64,000 nt of DNA from Campanula takesimana (Eukaryota; Streptophyta; Magnoliopsida; Asterales; Campanulaceae): assembly GCA_026119855.1 (NCBI GenBank), contig JAOWBW010000360.1, positions 868,001 through 932,000 on the forward strand, given 5' to 3'. Below, in pieces: positions 36,333 through 48,700 of this stretch; position 1 is the stretch's first letter; each line of letters opens with the position of its first letter. The position numbers and the translations under genes are program-made. The notes under the pieces were generated by a model. The model was not told the origin of the DNA and did no database searches. It saw only the letters and a list, made by a program, of their open reading frames with translations.

Positions 36333-37834
36333 TGATGGATAAAAATCCATTGTGTAATAAAATACCTTGCAAGTGTACAAGTGCCGAAGCAGCAGTATAC
36401 AAAAGTAAGGGTCGAACCACAGAGACTTGAGTGAAAACAAGTATATTTAATTAATGTAAAAGTATCCAGGGGTTTTTGTTTGAGAATATTTAACTAAACT
36501 ACTAATGCAAGAATTTAAACTAATATTAAGAAAACAATTAAAAAAAAAAGATTTATCAAGGATGACAAGGGATTCAAGGATTGGATTCACAAATACCTTC
36601 ACTTTATGCTATGCTCATAATAATAAGATCAATCTCATTCTTGGGTTTGTTCACTTTAGTAAGAATTGGGACGGTTCGGTCGCCGGATTGCAATCCTTTT
36701 ATTTCTTTTATATTATACTTTCCGCTAGGTCTACACAATATGCAAGAAATTCATGAAGCACTCAAGAACATATAAACCTAAATCCTTTTGACTTCCGCTA
36801 GGTCCTCAATTGAATTTAATCATCAAAACAATGGTCAACGTATTATCACCCACGCTAGTGCAGTAATAAATACCAAATAACTCTGAAGGCAATTTATATC
36901 TTAACATATAATTGAAACTAAAGAATTTAACAGGAAGAATATTTTGATGAACAAGAATTAATATTGAATGGAAGAATTAAATCTATAGCATAAAGATCTA
37001 GTATTTGCTATTACCAATCCATGAATCTAGAAATTTAGCTACTCGTATTCATAACAAAAGAAACAAGAAAAATAATAAAGAACATCAAAACCTGGAATAA
37101 ATTGATGAAAATCTTGATACAACTCTTGAATCCTTAAATAAAGTATTTATATATTATCCCTCAAATAAATTGGATGGAGTGTTATATTTATACTAGCGCT
37201 AACGAGGTGTAAAAATTAGGAAAAACCTAGGATTCCTTGTTGAAAAAGGAGAAAATAAGTGCTGATGGCCGAATTTCCCCTGGAGCCCCTGATATTTTCG
37301 AGTTTCCATAAAAGCCCTTCAAAAATTCCCCAAGGGTCCTCCAGAAATTCCAGAACAGTCCTTGGAAATTTGGAAATTACTAAAAAGCCCAACATATTTT
37401 GCATAATTCCTCAAAGGTCCCTGGAAAATTCTCCTAAGGTCCCTGTGTGGGCAGCCACCCAAAGTAGGAGTGGGCAGGCACCCACTTGATCAGTCTCTTG
37501 GCAATTCGGAGCTCAAATGTGTGATTTGTACTTTTTATTCCGGAGGCCATAACTTCTTCATACGAACTCCGATTTGTACGTGTAAACTATCGTTGGAAAG
37601 ATTTTTTCGAGTACTATCCAATGGAATTGATTTATCAGTGGTCACATCTCTTTATCTTTATGTTATGGTCCGTTCTTTATCCTTCCTTTTCGCACTTTAA
37701 TGCCCATGAATCCGTGCATTCTTCCGCTCATTTCCTATACTCATAAACACTCCAAAAATATTAAAACACCCAAGGTTGAGCATATAATAAGTCATAGAAA
37801 TATATGATTTGGATGGGTAAAAACACATCCATCA
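36333..37834 (-). repeat. Right (5') LTR of Athila-like element
   Basis: 1502 bp, TGATGGAT...ATCCATCA. It matches the solo LTR at 23284-24795 with few differences, among them loss of nine bases near 37538. Confidence 0.92.
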
Positions 37835-37839
37835 CCCTC

Positions 37840-39206
37840 CTTAAAGAAAATTCGTCCTCGAATTTTACTGATCAAGATTATAACATATATAATCAACAAA
37901 TAGAACTCAAGAGCATCAAGACTATACACATATACTCACAAATAGATATTACACGTATGCTCACAAATATTCTATGCAATCCAGATGTATCAATTATAAC
38001 ATCGAAACACATAAAGTCAAGCAGACTCGATTAGTCAATCCACTATATTGGTGAAACTTGACATATCCACTAAAAATAATAGAACTGGTCATATCCTCCA
38101 GATCACTGTAATACTAGTCAAATCCACTAGGCAATCTCAAATACTGAAGTCGTGGTCATCCATCATTTCAATATTTAAAAATTGAATTCACGTTTATCAA
38201 TCCATCGAAAAGGTATAGCTCTCGGTGTCAAATAATTAACGATAGAGTTGCCTTCGAAATTCATTAATGAATCTCTACCAAGATCAAGAAAATCTCAAGA
38301 ACACATGTACCTTGGTTGTTTCCAGTTATAGGTCAACAAAGACGCCTGAAGTAAACCCACTTCAAAATAGATATATCCTCTATCAAGAAATTTCTCAAGT
38401 TGAATCTTCAACTCTTTTAACTCAATCGAGGTCAAGAACATTAATCCAGATATCAGCACTGTATTCGCACTGTAACAACTCAAGATAATCCAAGTTTCTT
38501 ATCAAGTAACACGTATTACTCAGTAGAAATTATAGCTGAGATCTCATCAAGAATGGATACATCCATCTGGTTTGGTGTAGAAATTCCACTGTCAATCACA
38601 TAGGTTAAATACCCAGTACAATCTCGATAACACTGTTCGAACTTTCAATGCAGAACATGAATATTATACATAATTATATCATGCTCATAAAAATAGTCAA
38701 GCATACTAGCATAGAACTATTCACCATCTATTGTGGCAAACAAGAATGGCATAACATATAGAAAGACAAATCATAACACGTAAGAGCTAAGCCATAACGC
38801 GTATCACATCAAGGTCCCATCTAAGTAACATGACCAAGTTAACATAGAACGTATAGGGTGTTATCACCCACACTTCTATCAAGCTCTTATACATAATGAT
38901 ATCAAGCATGTAGTCTCTTACTAGAGAATACACTTCCACGTAATTCACGAGATAAGGACAAGCATGCATATATAGCACGAAACAATGTCCACCAGACAAG
39001 ATAGATACGCCTAAGTCTTTAAAGACTTGCGCTCTCGATTCTTAAACCATCTAATCCAATTGGATCAACACTATCAACACCAGTCCTATGCCTGGTATAA
39101 CAACAAGTAAAGGAACACTCAACGTCAGAAGCACACCCATAAGCCAACCCACGAATGCCGTAGACCCTATCCAGGCTTAGAGCTAAACATAGCTCTCATA
39201 CCAAAC
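37840..39206 (-). other. LARD internal region 2
   Basis: Nearly identical to 24801-26168, with the same non-coding content. Its primer site has one substitution (GCTCTCATACCA, 39192-39203). Confidence 0.85.
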
Positions 39207-42200
39207 TGACACGCCCCAAGTCCCGGGATCCCCTAATAGAACCTCGAACCTGGTGCGCGTAACTAACAAGGAATGAAAAACTAACAAGAAACAAGAAACT
39301 AACGGGAAACATGAACAATACCTGTTAGAAACAAACTGACATGCTATATATACTCAAGAGTAAGGAGCTAAGATAGCTCACAACGAGTTCTAGACCAAGA
39401 AAATTAAAACCAAACATGGTTACATACAGCGGAAGACATGCCTAGCACATAATCTGGCATCAAGAGATGTCTAGTGATAACAAGTACTACACAAGTCTAC
39501 CCCAAACAAGCCCTGAGTTTAACAACTCATACAACATCGTCCTTACCAAAGTGTAAAAGGACACTAGTCTCAAACAAGAACATCCTACAGAGTACGTTCC
39601 CAGCTATGTCGAGCCTCACTGCGTACTATCCCCTGCTTTCCTGGGGGGGGGAAACAAATAAAGGGTGAGATAAATCTCAGTAAGCTACTAACATGCAACT
39701 ACATGACATGTTATCACGCAATTCCAGTAGATACTCAAGTAATCATATATCAAGTATCATCAAGTAACAAGTATAGGAGAGGCTAAGCCAACTCAACAAG
39801 TAATCAAGCTCAAGATATGATCAGGTAACAAGTAGTCAAGTAGTGTGAGAGGCTAGACCAACTCACCAAGAAGCACATAGGCCTATCACGTATCATTACC
39901 TGAATCCTTCCTTATTTCTCCCAAGAATACCATTGTTGTCGATGCTTGTATAGCTGATAACAACCACGATCAAGATCAAGAGACTGCTATGCAGTATATA
40001 AGAAGACCCGGTAACCAGTGTCATTCACAAGAACAAGATTCACGAGGTGTTCACGAGTTTAGCATTCACTTATATCAGGCGTATTGCTCTAATACAGGAT
40101 GCTAAGCCCTTACTATGGCCGGTAGTAAGGGAAAAACAGACCGAATGCATAGACCCACAATTATCCCTTAGCCCCAGCACTCGCAATAAGCGTGAAACTA
40201 TACACCCCTCTGCACCAAATAAGCCAGCTGGACTCACACGAGAATGCACAAGTAGATATTTACTTGAACTACGAGAATAGAACTAAGTCCCATATTAGTG
40301 GACCAGTCTTTATGCACCATGTAATCATGTGTCATGTGCTCACGAGAATACGCACTATGTAATCATGTATCATGTGCTCACGAGAATACAAGTACATGTA
40401 CGGAATCATTGCGAAGATAAATCAATCTAACAATGGCACGTAGAGTGTCCATATAACACGGTCAATCCAAGTTAGAGTCAATTAATAACAAACCTCAAAC
40501 AAGTAGTAGGGTATATCATTCTATATCACTTTGTCACATGCCAAGTTTGCACGTACAAATTCATATCACGTTTAACACATTAAAGTGTATCACGATACCC
40601 TTACTATCAAATAGAGCCCAATACCTTAGACTCTAATTACGTAGTAGAATAGGTCATATCATACCTAGTCACAGTCATATCTCACGTATATGTATCGTTA
40701 GTAATCGAATACATTTTCCAACACATATTGTGTTCTGTAGTTGTTCTTATTAACTTAAATCGTAGTATTCACGATTATATGAATTATCTTCATATTACAC
40801 TAGTCCCTATTTTCTTTAGGAACCCATTTCAAGACAAGATATCTTCTTTATTCTTTATATACTTCATTGAGTATATACACGATTAAAACCAATCACTAGC
40901 ACTTTAGTGCTTATTCATAGGACTTCCAATATAGACGTATCAAATTCAAATGTGTAGTAGAGTTAATTATTCTCTATCTAATCCCATATCCCAACTCTTT
41001 CGGTTATTCATACCATATATCAAGTAATCAAGAAGTAACATTCTATCAAGTAAATATATGCAAGATTTGCATATACACATCAAGAATATTTCAAGTTTAT
41101 TACCATACACATATATTGGTGTCAAGGCACATACAAGATTTTATAATCTTATATTCAAGTCTTAATCTAATTATTTGGATGTTCAAGTCATGTACAAGAT
41201 TTTATTGTCTTATATTTCAAGTTACTGTCTCAACATAAGACATTCAAGACATTCAAGACATTCAGGACATTCAAGACATTCAAGACATTCAGGACATTCA
41301 AGACATTCAAGACATTCAAGACATTCAAGACATTCAAGACATTCAATACATATACAAGATTTTATCATCTTATATCCAAGTTCTCAATCAATTTCTTTGG
41401 ATGGTTAAACATGTACAAGAGTTAATTATCTTATACTTCAAGTTCAAGCTAGGAAGATGAATTATACATCTTTCACGTATTATTTTCCAATCATTTTCTT
41501 AAGACATCCAAGCTCAAGACATTAGTTGGTTCCCCTAAGGTACACAAACATAGGTTCCAAGACAAGCATAACACATAAGTGCTTGTTCATAGCACTTTCA
41601 AGACATAAAGAAGAGTTCTTCCTTTTATACTCAAGTTCTCATTTTAAAATAATGAGTAATCATGTTCAAGACTCACTTCTGATGCCCCTAAGGTGTCACA
41701 ACACTTGCTAGGACATCTTATCTTAAGGCTATATGCCTTAACAAGGGTAAGATTTCATTTCACTTTAAGTTTAAAACACCTTCATCAGGACAGGGGACCG
41801 AGCGGGCGCCTACTACTACACAGGCGGGCGCTTGGTCTAGGGTTGCAGGGCAAGCGGGTCCTCGGCGCCAACCAGGCGCGCGCTCAAAGTTCAACAGAGA
41901 TTTTTGCACTAAAACGAGGCTAGCGGCGGGCGCTAGATATGAGGTCAAGCGGGCGCTCAAGACAGATCAGGCGGGCGCTCGAGGCTGACCAGGCGGGCGC
42001 CTGGTGCGATTTTCAGCAACACTAAATTTCTTTCCAGGCTTAAGAATTCTTCGTCCCAAGCGTAGGAGTATACTTTTACTAACCCTTAGGCAATACCCAT
42101 GACATCCAAACAAGTTCAGAACATTACTTTCAAGTATATTTCATTCTTTTTACCGTCTCACAAATAATAGAATAATTTTCCTTTATTCCATTTAAGTATT

Positions 42201-43028
42201 TCACCGTCCCAAAAGTATAAGTATAATTTTTTAATATACTAATATAATCATTTAGGGATACTTCCATTCATTTCCCCCGTACCACAAATAATGGTACAAT
42301 TTTTCTAATAATATTTAAATCAAGTTAATATTTTACCGTCCCAAATTTAGGACAATTTACTAACATGTGAATATACTCCTTTGGGTATACTAACACTTCA
42401 AGAAACACATTTAACATGCTCAGAACATATTTCCCAAGTCTAATTCATTCTTTCTACAGAGTCTTTTAATACTCCCTTCGTCCCAAATTTACAAGTATCA
42501 CAAAATTCAACCAAATCACGAAATTAACAAGCACAAGTATCAAGAATAACACATAGGAATGTTATTACAAGCAAGGGGGAGTTAGTGACTTACCTACTCC
42601 GAAATCAAATTCACCCAAACTAATTTCTGTTCGGCAGGAAATGCTCTACTCACCGCCCTGATCATGTATGCGAAGTCGGATTTTCGAACAGATGCATAAT
42701 TAAGCGAGAGGAGTCGAGAATAGGGTAAAACTGAACTCCCTTTATGAAACAGAGAGAAAGTACGAGAAGAAACTGAGAAATGCTTTCTCAGATGGCAACA
42801 CACAAGAAGATATACTTACAAGTTTCGAAAAATTACAATTAAGCCCTCCAAGTTTCAAATTTGACAATTAAGCCCCTCAAGTTTCACTTTTAACAAAAAG
42901 GCTCCTAAACTCTCAACTTTGACATTTAACCACCTTAATTTTTTAAAGTAGTTAAATAATTAACTCAAATAAAATAGCATATAAATATGCTAGTCAAGAA
43001 TTTAACAAGAATTAGGACGGGCGTTACA
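39207..43028 (-). repeat. LARD LTR 3 (5' LTR)
   Basis: 3822 bp. It has twelve 9-bp units (41239-41346), a ~48-bp insertion near 41016-41065 relative to the other two LTRs, and the GC-rich island at 41797-42007. Confidence 0.92.
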
Positions 43029-43754
43029 GTGGTGGAGCAATTGGAACATATGCCGCACACCCAAGAATTCTTAGATGGGAAATATTTGGCTCCTGACCAT
43101 AAGTCAATTGTAATGGGGAAAACTTATGATAACTCGATGGCATGATGCGTATAAGTGCTGCTGCATATAAAACAACATGTCCCCATGCTACGACAAGTAG
43201 CTTTGCTCTCATAAGCAACGGTCTAGCTATTAACTGAATTCGTTTAATAAATGCTTCAGCTAAACCATTTTGTGTGAATGAACATAAGCAACTGAATGTT
43301 CAACATCTATTCCAATAGATGTACAATAGTTATTAAAAGACTCTGATGTAAATTCACCAGTATTATCAAGGCTAATTGTCTTGATCACATAATCTGGAAA
43401 TTGTGATCGTAATCGAATTTCTCGCAAACGGCAGGTTGCGAGTTGATAATAAACTTATGTGTGACCATTTAGTAGATGCATCTACTAAAACCATAAAATA
43501 TCTGAATGGTCCACATGGTGGATCAATCGGTCCACATATATTACCTTGAATTCTCTCTAAAAACTTTGGAGATTCAACTCCAACTTTTGTTGGTGATGGC
43601 TTAATTATCAATTTGCCTTGAGAGCAAGCAGCACATGAGAATTCATTAGATTGAAAAATCTTCTGGTTTTTCAATGGATGCCCATGTGAATTTTTCATAA
43701 TTCTTCGCATTATATTAGAACCGGGATGGCCCAACCGGTTATGCCATATAGTAG

Positions 43755-43902
43755 AACCATTTATATCAGTAAACTTCTGGTTTACTGGTAAAACCATTTA
43801 TATTACTAAACTTCTGGTTTACTGTTAAAACCATTTATATTAGTAAACTTCTGGTTTACTGGTAAGACCATTTATATCAGTAAATTTCTGGTTTACTGTC
43901 AT
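43755..43902. repeat. Four tandem copies of a 37-bp unit inside Ale pol
   Basis: Units at 43755-43791, 43792-43828, 43829-43865 and 43866-43902 differ by one to four bases. They lie just upstream (minus sense) of the pre-integrase zinc finger. Confidence 0.92.
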
Positions 43903-45153
43903 TTGTACTTCAATTATGCTAATCTTTGTATAACATACTTTAGAGGAAAATACAGGTAACTTTTCTACAACATATTTGTTACCTGATTCAGTCTTTGTAA
44001 TGCATAAATATTTTATCTCTCCTTCATTACTTGTCTCAATATGACATCCATTTTCACGAATATCTTTAAAGCATAGTAAATTTTTTTGAGACATAAATGA
44101 AAACAATGCATTTTTATACTGAATTTTGTTCCTCTTAGTAGTACTATGTTAGCTCTTCTGGAGCCATCAATTATCTTTGTACTACCACATATTGTACTAA
44201 TATTAACATCATTTACAATCAAATATATTTATAATTAAAAGTTAAATATGTTAGAACACACACACACACTGAAATAATAGAACACACTAAAGTAAATTAT
44301 AATGAGTCAGATACTTTAGTTAGTTTGTGTTTCTCCTCCATTAAGTATGTAATAATTTACATCTGGATTGAGAAAATCTGATATATCCAGATGTGTACTT
44401 GTAGATGGATCTTGATTCACATCATCGTTTTCATAGACAAAATTTGTTTCAACATCTTTCCCTTTATTCAGCATTGATGCTTGATACAATTTAACAAGAT
44501 GTTTAGGCGTACGACATGTACGGGCTCAATGGCCTTTCATTCTGCACCGATAACATAAATTTTCAATTTTTATCGGTTGCTTAATTTGTCTAGTCGATGA
44601 TATTTCATTATTACCTTCTCTATTCCACTTCTGGTGACGAGAAATTTTTTCATCGTTATTGGAGTGATTGTTATTATGATACCGATTATAAAATCTCCCC
44701 CGACCACGGCCGCGATTACGTCCACGGCCACGTACTCGGCCTCGCTCAGTATTATCATATATACTCGCGTTCACTTCAGGGAACGGAGTAGAGCCAGTGG
44801 GGCGGGCTTCGTGGTTTTTCAATAAGAACTCATTATTTTGCTCAGCCATATGAGATCAATTCAGAATATTTTTTAAAACCTTTTTCTCGATATTGCTACT
44901 GCAGGAGCAAATCAAAGAAGGAATGTGGAGAAAGTTTTCTCTAGCATATCGTTATCAGTTATTATTTCTCCACATAGTTTTAACTGTGATGTAATTTTAA
45001 ACATTGTAAAATTATATTCACTTATTATTTTAAAATCCTGCAAATATATATAAGATATAATTTTGAAATAACTTGAAAAGAGACTAGGTAGATCTTACCG
45101 ATACCCGTACCTACTTCGGTGACTATAGCTCAGGATCTGAAACTAGAACGAAG

Positions 45154-45167
45154 TCGTGCTGATAACG
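45154..45167 (-). other. Candidate primer-binding junction of the Ale-like element
   Basis: The minus strand reads CGTTATCAGCACGA directly after the LTR end. The sequence TTATCAGCACGA at this place recurs in Ale-type plant elements, but the tRNA it pairs with is not obvious from the window. Confidence 0.6.
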
Positions 45168-45538
45168 TGTTATAAAACTGGAGAACCAAGAGCATAATCT
45201 CAATAGATATTATTTTATTTCAAGACTATTATAGAGAGAGTGTACAAGAGAGAAATGTAGAAGTTAAGAACTTCTGAAATCTATTGAAATGAAAACTAGA
45301 GTCTACTAATTATAGGTGGAAATTGGCTTCCTCTATAAGCTTCCATAAGGATAAACACTATCTTTTAGTAAGGCTTCCTTAGTAAGCTTCTCTGAATATA
45401 TTTACCAAGCTTCCCGAGTAAGGTTCACTGAAGATATTTACAAAGCTTCCTTAGTAAGCTTCGCGAAAAATAATCTTGCAAAACTTCTATTGTACGTTTC
45501 TGGTTCACAGGACATCCACATAATAATATATTATAACA
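45168..45538 (-). repeat. 5' LTR of the Ale-like element
   Basis: 371 bp with perfect inverted ends TGTTATAA...TTATAACA. It contains repeated GCTTCCTTAGTAAGCTTC segments (about 45385-45470). It lies 175 bp upstream of the AP-4 sigma start codon and points away from it. Confidence 0.85.
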
Positions 45539-45713
45539 TGTTGACATTTATTTTGAGATTTTTGACGCAGGTCCACTTTAACTTTTAGGATGGATAAAAA
45601 ATGACTGTTTGGGCCTTGGGTTGGATCTCCATCCATTGTCGTCTCTAACAGCGATACGAGAGAAATCGGATTGCCGGAAAAATAGAGATCGATCACTCGG
45701 CATTAGGGTTGGA
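45539..45713 (+). promoter_or_regulatory. Remaining 5' flank / 5' UTR of the AP-4 sigma gene
   Basis: Only 175 bp separates the Ale LTR from the start codon. It includes a CT-rich UTR-like stretch. No clear TATA box is visible. Any distal native promoter sequence now lies beyond the nested transposons. Confidence 0.5.
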
Positions 45714-48700
45714 ATGGGGATCAGATTTGTATTGATGGTGAACAAGCAAGGGCAGACTCGTCTCGCCCAATACTACGAATACCTCACCATCGAACAACGC
45801 CGTGCTCTTGAAGGTGAAATTGTTCGCAAGTGCCTTGCTCGTAACGAACACCAGGTTCATCTCTCTCCTCATAAATTTATACTCCTTCTGTCCTTAAATG
45901 AGTGTCAATTTTCAAGAAATTTTGGTCGTTTCCATTTTGATCATAACTTTCCCCTTTATACTTGCAAAAATTAAATGATACTTGCAAAAATTAAATGTTT
46001 GTAAAGAGGATTACTAGATTATATATGAATTTTGCCACCAAATTGTACAAAAATTATTAAAATGAAATTTGGACACTCATTTAGGGACAGAGATGGTACT
46101 TAATTTTACTTGAATTATGATTCTAAACCATGATTTCTTTTTTAATTATGGCATAAGTGATTGTTCATTTCATAGAATTTATCGTGTGAAGAATTCATAA
46201 ATTTTCTGACGCTAGTGTTTGGTAGCATTGAATTGGAGCGATCTGATAGAGACTGAAGCGCATGTAGTTCATATGTTAAGTTCAATCTTCTGGAATGCTG
46301 ATTCCAGATGTTGGTCAACTGTTTTCACTTGTGAACCTTTTAATGTCTGATTTTTGTTTGATTTACACTTACCTTTTTTCACTACATTTATACTACTATT
46401 TTATCTATTTACAGTTATTCAAGAAGCCCTAATTAACAAGCTGAATCTTGTTTCATCGTTGCAAATCATGTTAACCTTCTGATTAATAAAAAAAAATGTT
46501 CATTGGGGCAACAATAAAAAAAGTGCATTAAACCTGATGTACCCATTTTTATATATGGATTTTGTGGGTCCGGATTAACGAGGAAAGAATTAGCCAAGAG
46601 GATGCGAGCCGCCTGGTGAACGAGTGGATTGAGTGGAGTTGGCGGACTGTGAGGGTAAGCCGCGGAGAGGCGGTCTGCAAGTGGAGTCGGTTAGGGGAAG
46701 AAGGCTGGTTATAGGGGGGAGGCGCATGAAGGAGGGTTGGATAAGATGTTTAAGGGAGGCTGAAGGATTATGTGGAGAGGGCGGGCTGCCGGAGGAGACG
46801 GAGGCGGCGGACTGTGAAGGGGAACAACATAGAGACTTGGTAAGGCATATCGCACGAGGGAAGGAGGAGGTGTTTGGGCATGGGCGGACTGATGAAGGGG
46901 TAGGCTAAGAGAGGGAAGCAGACTGCGTGAGCAGTCGGCTAGGAGATAGCGTGTGCTGTGAGAGGAGTCCGCATGAAATGGGGAGGTCGGCTTGGTAAGG
47001 GAAGCCGCATAGAGGAATTGGCTAAGAGGGTTTGGCGGATTGCTTGGGCAGACCGTATGGGGAGAAGGCAGACTGTAGGAGGAAGCCGCATGGGGAGGTG
47101 TTGGTTTGAGAAGGCATGCCCGTGAGGGAGATGGCGAGTTGTACGATGGTAAGGAAAGCGGTAGGGTTGCTATTTAAAAGATTAAGCGGGCTGTGAATTT
47201 ATCCGCCTGAAGACGTGGGCTTAATGAGTATGACTCACGTGGAGTGTGGGACCACCATTAAAGGCTTGAGGCCAAGACAACCCTTATAGATAAGTTGGCG
47301 TGAGAATAGACAGACAATTCGGACAAGCTGATGCTCGCGGAAGTAAACGAGTCAGAGGAGCGAGCCGCTGGGATGTCCGTCCAAGCAAGCCGCTTGCTTG
47401 GAGGTCACGATAACAGCTCAACAAACTCTGACATCCAGATCAGATCTCTGGCTCAAAGGACGGATTTACCTTTTCGCGTCCCACTGAGCATGTACCATTT
47501 AGAGTGGTGGTAACAAATAAAGCAGTGCTCCCCAAGGAGTGGGTGACACGTGGCATCTTTGTCCCCTTGGTCAATGCTATAAAAACTCTTCATCAACGCA
47601 AGCACTGTAAGCTCTTTTTTCCAGCCTTGAACTCTCTCATTTTTCTTGTTTTTGTTCTCATTGATCTCAGTCACCGGAATACTTATTCTTGGTGAGTCCA
47701 TACGATGGTTCATGTTAGTCGACCCCAAATCATTTCGGAACTAGGGCTTTGTTGTTGTTACTGTTATTGTTAGATTGTGTTCAGCATGTCAAATATTGAC
47801 ATGGTAAAGTCGATACCCTATCTTAAAATATACTCCCTCCGTCCCACTTCACTTGAGACTTATTTCCATTTTGATCCGTCCCACTTCACTTGAGACTCCC
47901 CAAAATGGTAATCTTTTTATAATTTTATATGAGAAAATTTTGGGGGAAACTAGTTTCTCCATAAGTTATAAAAAGTCTTGTTTTTATAGGGGTTAAAGTT
48001 TAGGGTTTAGGGTTTAGGTCCTTTAGGGTTTAAGGCTTAGGGTTAAAGTTATAAAAAGTGGACTTTTTATAACTTATGGAGGAACTAGTTTCCCCCAAAA
48101 CCAACTCATTTTATATTCAATCTACCCCACCCACTCATTCTCTCTCTTCATTTTCCACCACACAATCCATTCAACCAACCTACTATTAACCCCACTCATT
48201 CTTTCTCTTCATTTTCTACCACACATTTTTCTTATTTTATTCTTTTTCCTTAGTTATTGTGCCCACCTCTTAGGTCTCAAGTGAGGTGGGACGGAGGGAG
48301 TATGTCAGAGGGATCTTCTGTTCTTATTTTTCCTCTTGAATTTATTCCTTCTTCCTCCTTTGTCGACCAGATTTGATAGCAATTGTGTTGTGTTAATAGT
48401 AGGAAGGAAATGGTGGGTGTAATTTCAGAATACACCTTCTGAAACTATTTTGAAGCATGAGCCTTGGTCTAGTTGGGTTCATTTTAGTGAATTTTCCATG
48501 TCATGTTAATAGTATATCACTTCCAGACGTTCTATGAGTATACTCCTAGCATTCAATTGAATAAATAACCTCATGTATGTTTGTAAATGTGGTTGACCCT
48601 GTGATACTAATATTTTTAGCAAACAAATGATACAACTGAATGATATTTCCATTAGAACTCTTAATCAAGTTATCTGAGGGCATCCTAAATTTGAACATTG

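Larger units (their letters stand above)
31397..37834 (-). mobile_element. Athila-like gypsy element, gag-protease only
   Basis: The element has a right (5') LTR at 36333-37834, a left (3') LTR at 31397-32075 with an internal deletion, and CCCTC target duplications (31392-31396, 37835-37839). The primer site at 36310-36326 reads on + exactly as the 3' end of tRNA-Asp (CCCCGGCAACGGCGCCA), and the polypurine tract is TTTGGGGGTATT beside the left LTR. Both are typical of Athila/Tat-type gypsy elements. The 4.26-kb interior encodes Gag and protease only, with no reverse transcriptase, RNase H or integrase, so it is non-autonomous. Confidence 0.9.
19519..43028 (-). mobile_element. LARD array: three LTRs and two internal regions
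   Basis: LTRs at 19519-23273, 26169-31386 (with a 1.46-kb insertion) and 39207-43028 all begin TGACACGCCCC and end GGGCGTTACA. Two internal regions separate them. Primer sites (GCTCTGATACCA, 26154-26165; one mismatch at 39192-39203) and the polypurine tract GAGGGGAGGA show minus orientation. The internals, without their Athila insertions, are ~1.4 kb and non-coding. Only the end of a chromovirus-like pol is recognisable (FEDEFSLRRG, at 24801-24830). It is therefore a large retrotransposon derivative dependent on other elements' proteins. Flanks GTGTT and GTGGT are a one-mismatch target duplication in Ale integrase. Confidence 0.88.
43029..45167 (-). pseudogene. Ale-like copia fragment 2, right half (gag, protease, integrase N-terminal part)
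   Basis: Minus-strand order from the LTR is leader (to about 44850), a Gag C-terminal piece (44849-44526) with an Arg-Gly-rich stretch and the zinc knuckle start CYRCRMKGH, then the pre-integrase zinc finger (WHNRLGHPGSNIM...CAACSQGK) at about 43740-43600. The integrase core follows (GNICGPIDPPCGPFRYFMVLVDASTKWSH) and ends in LRILGCAAYVPIAPP at 43034. The frame continues in the Ale remnant at 19499-19513 and then at 9106. Several stops and frameshifts break it. Confidence 0.9.

Noticed and set aside
46633..46908. Possible gene in the GC-rich insert (91-codon frame)
   Set aside because: Low-complexity Glu/Gly/Arg-rich translation typical of purine-rich DNA; no domain.
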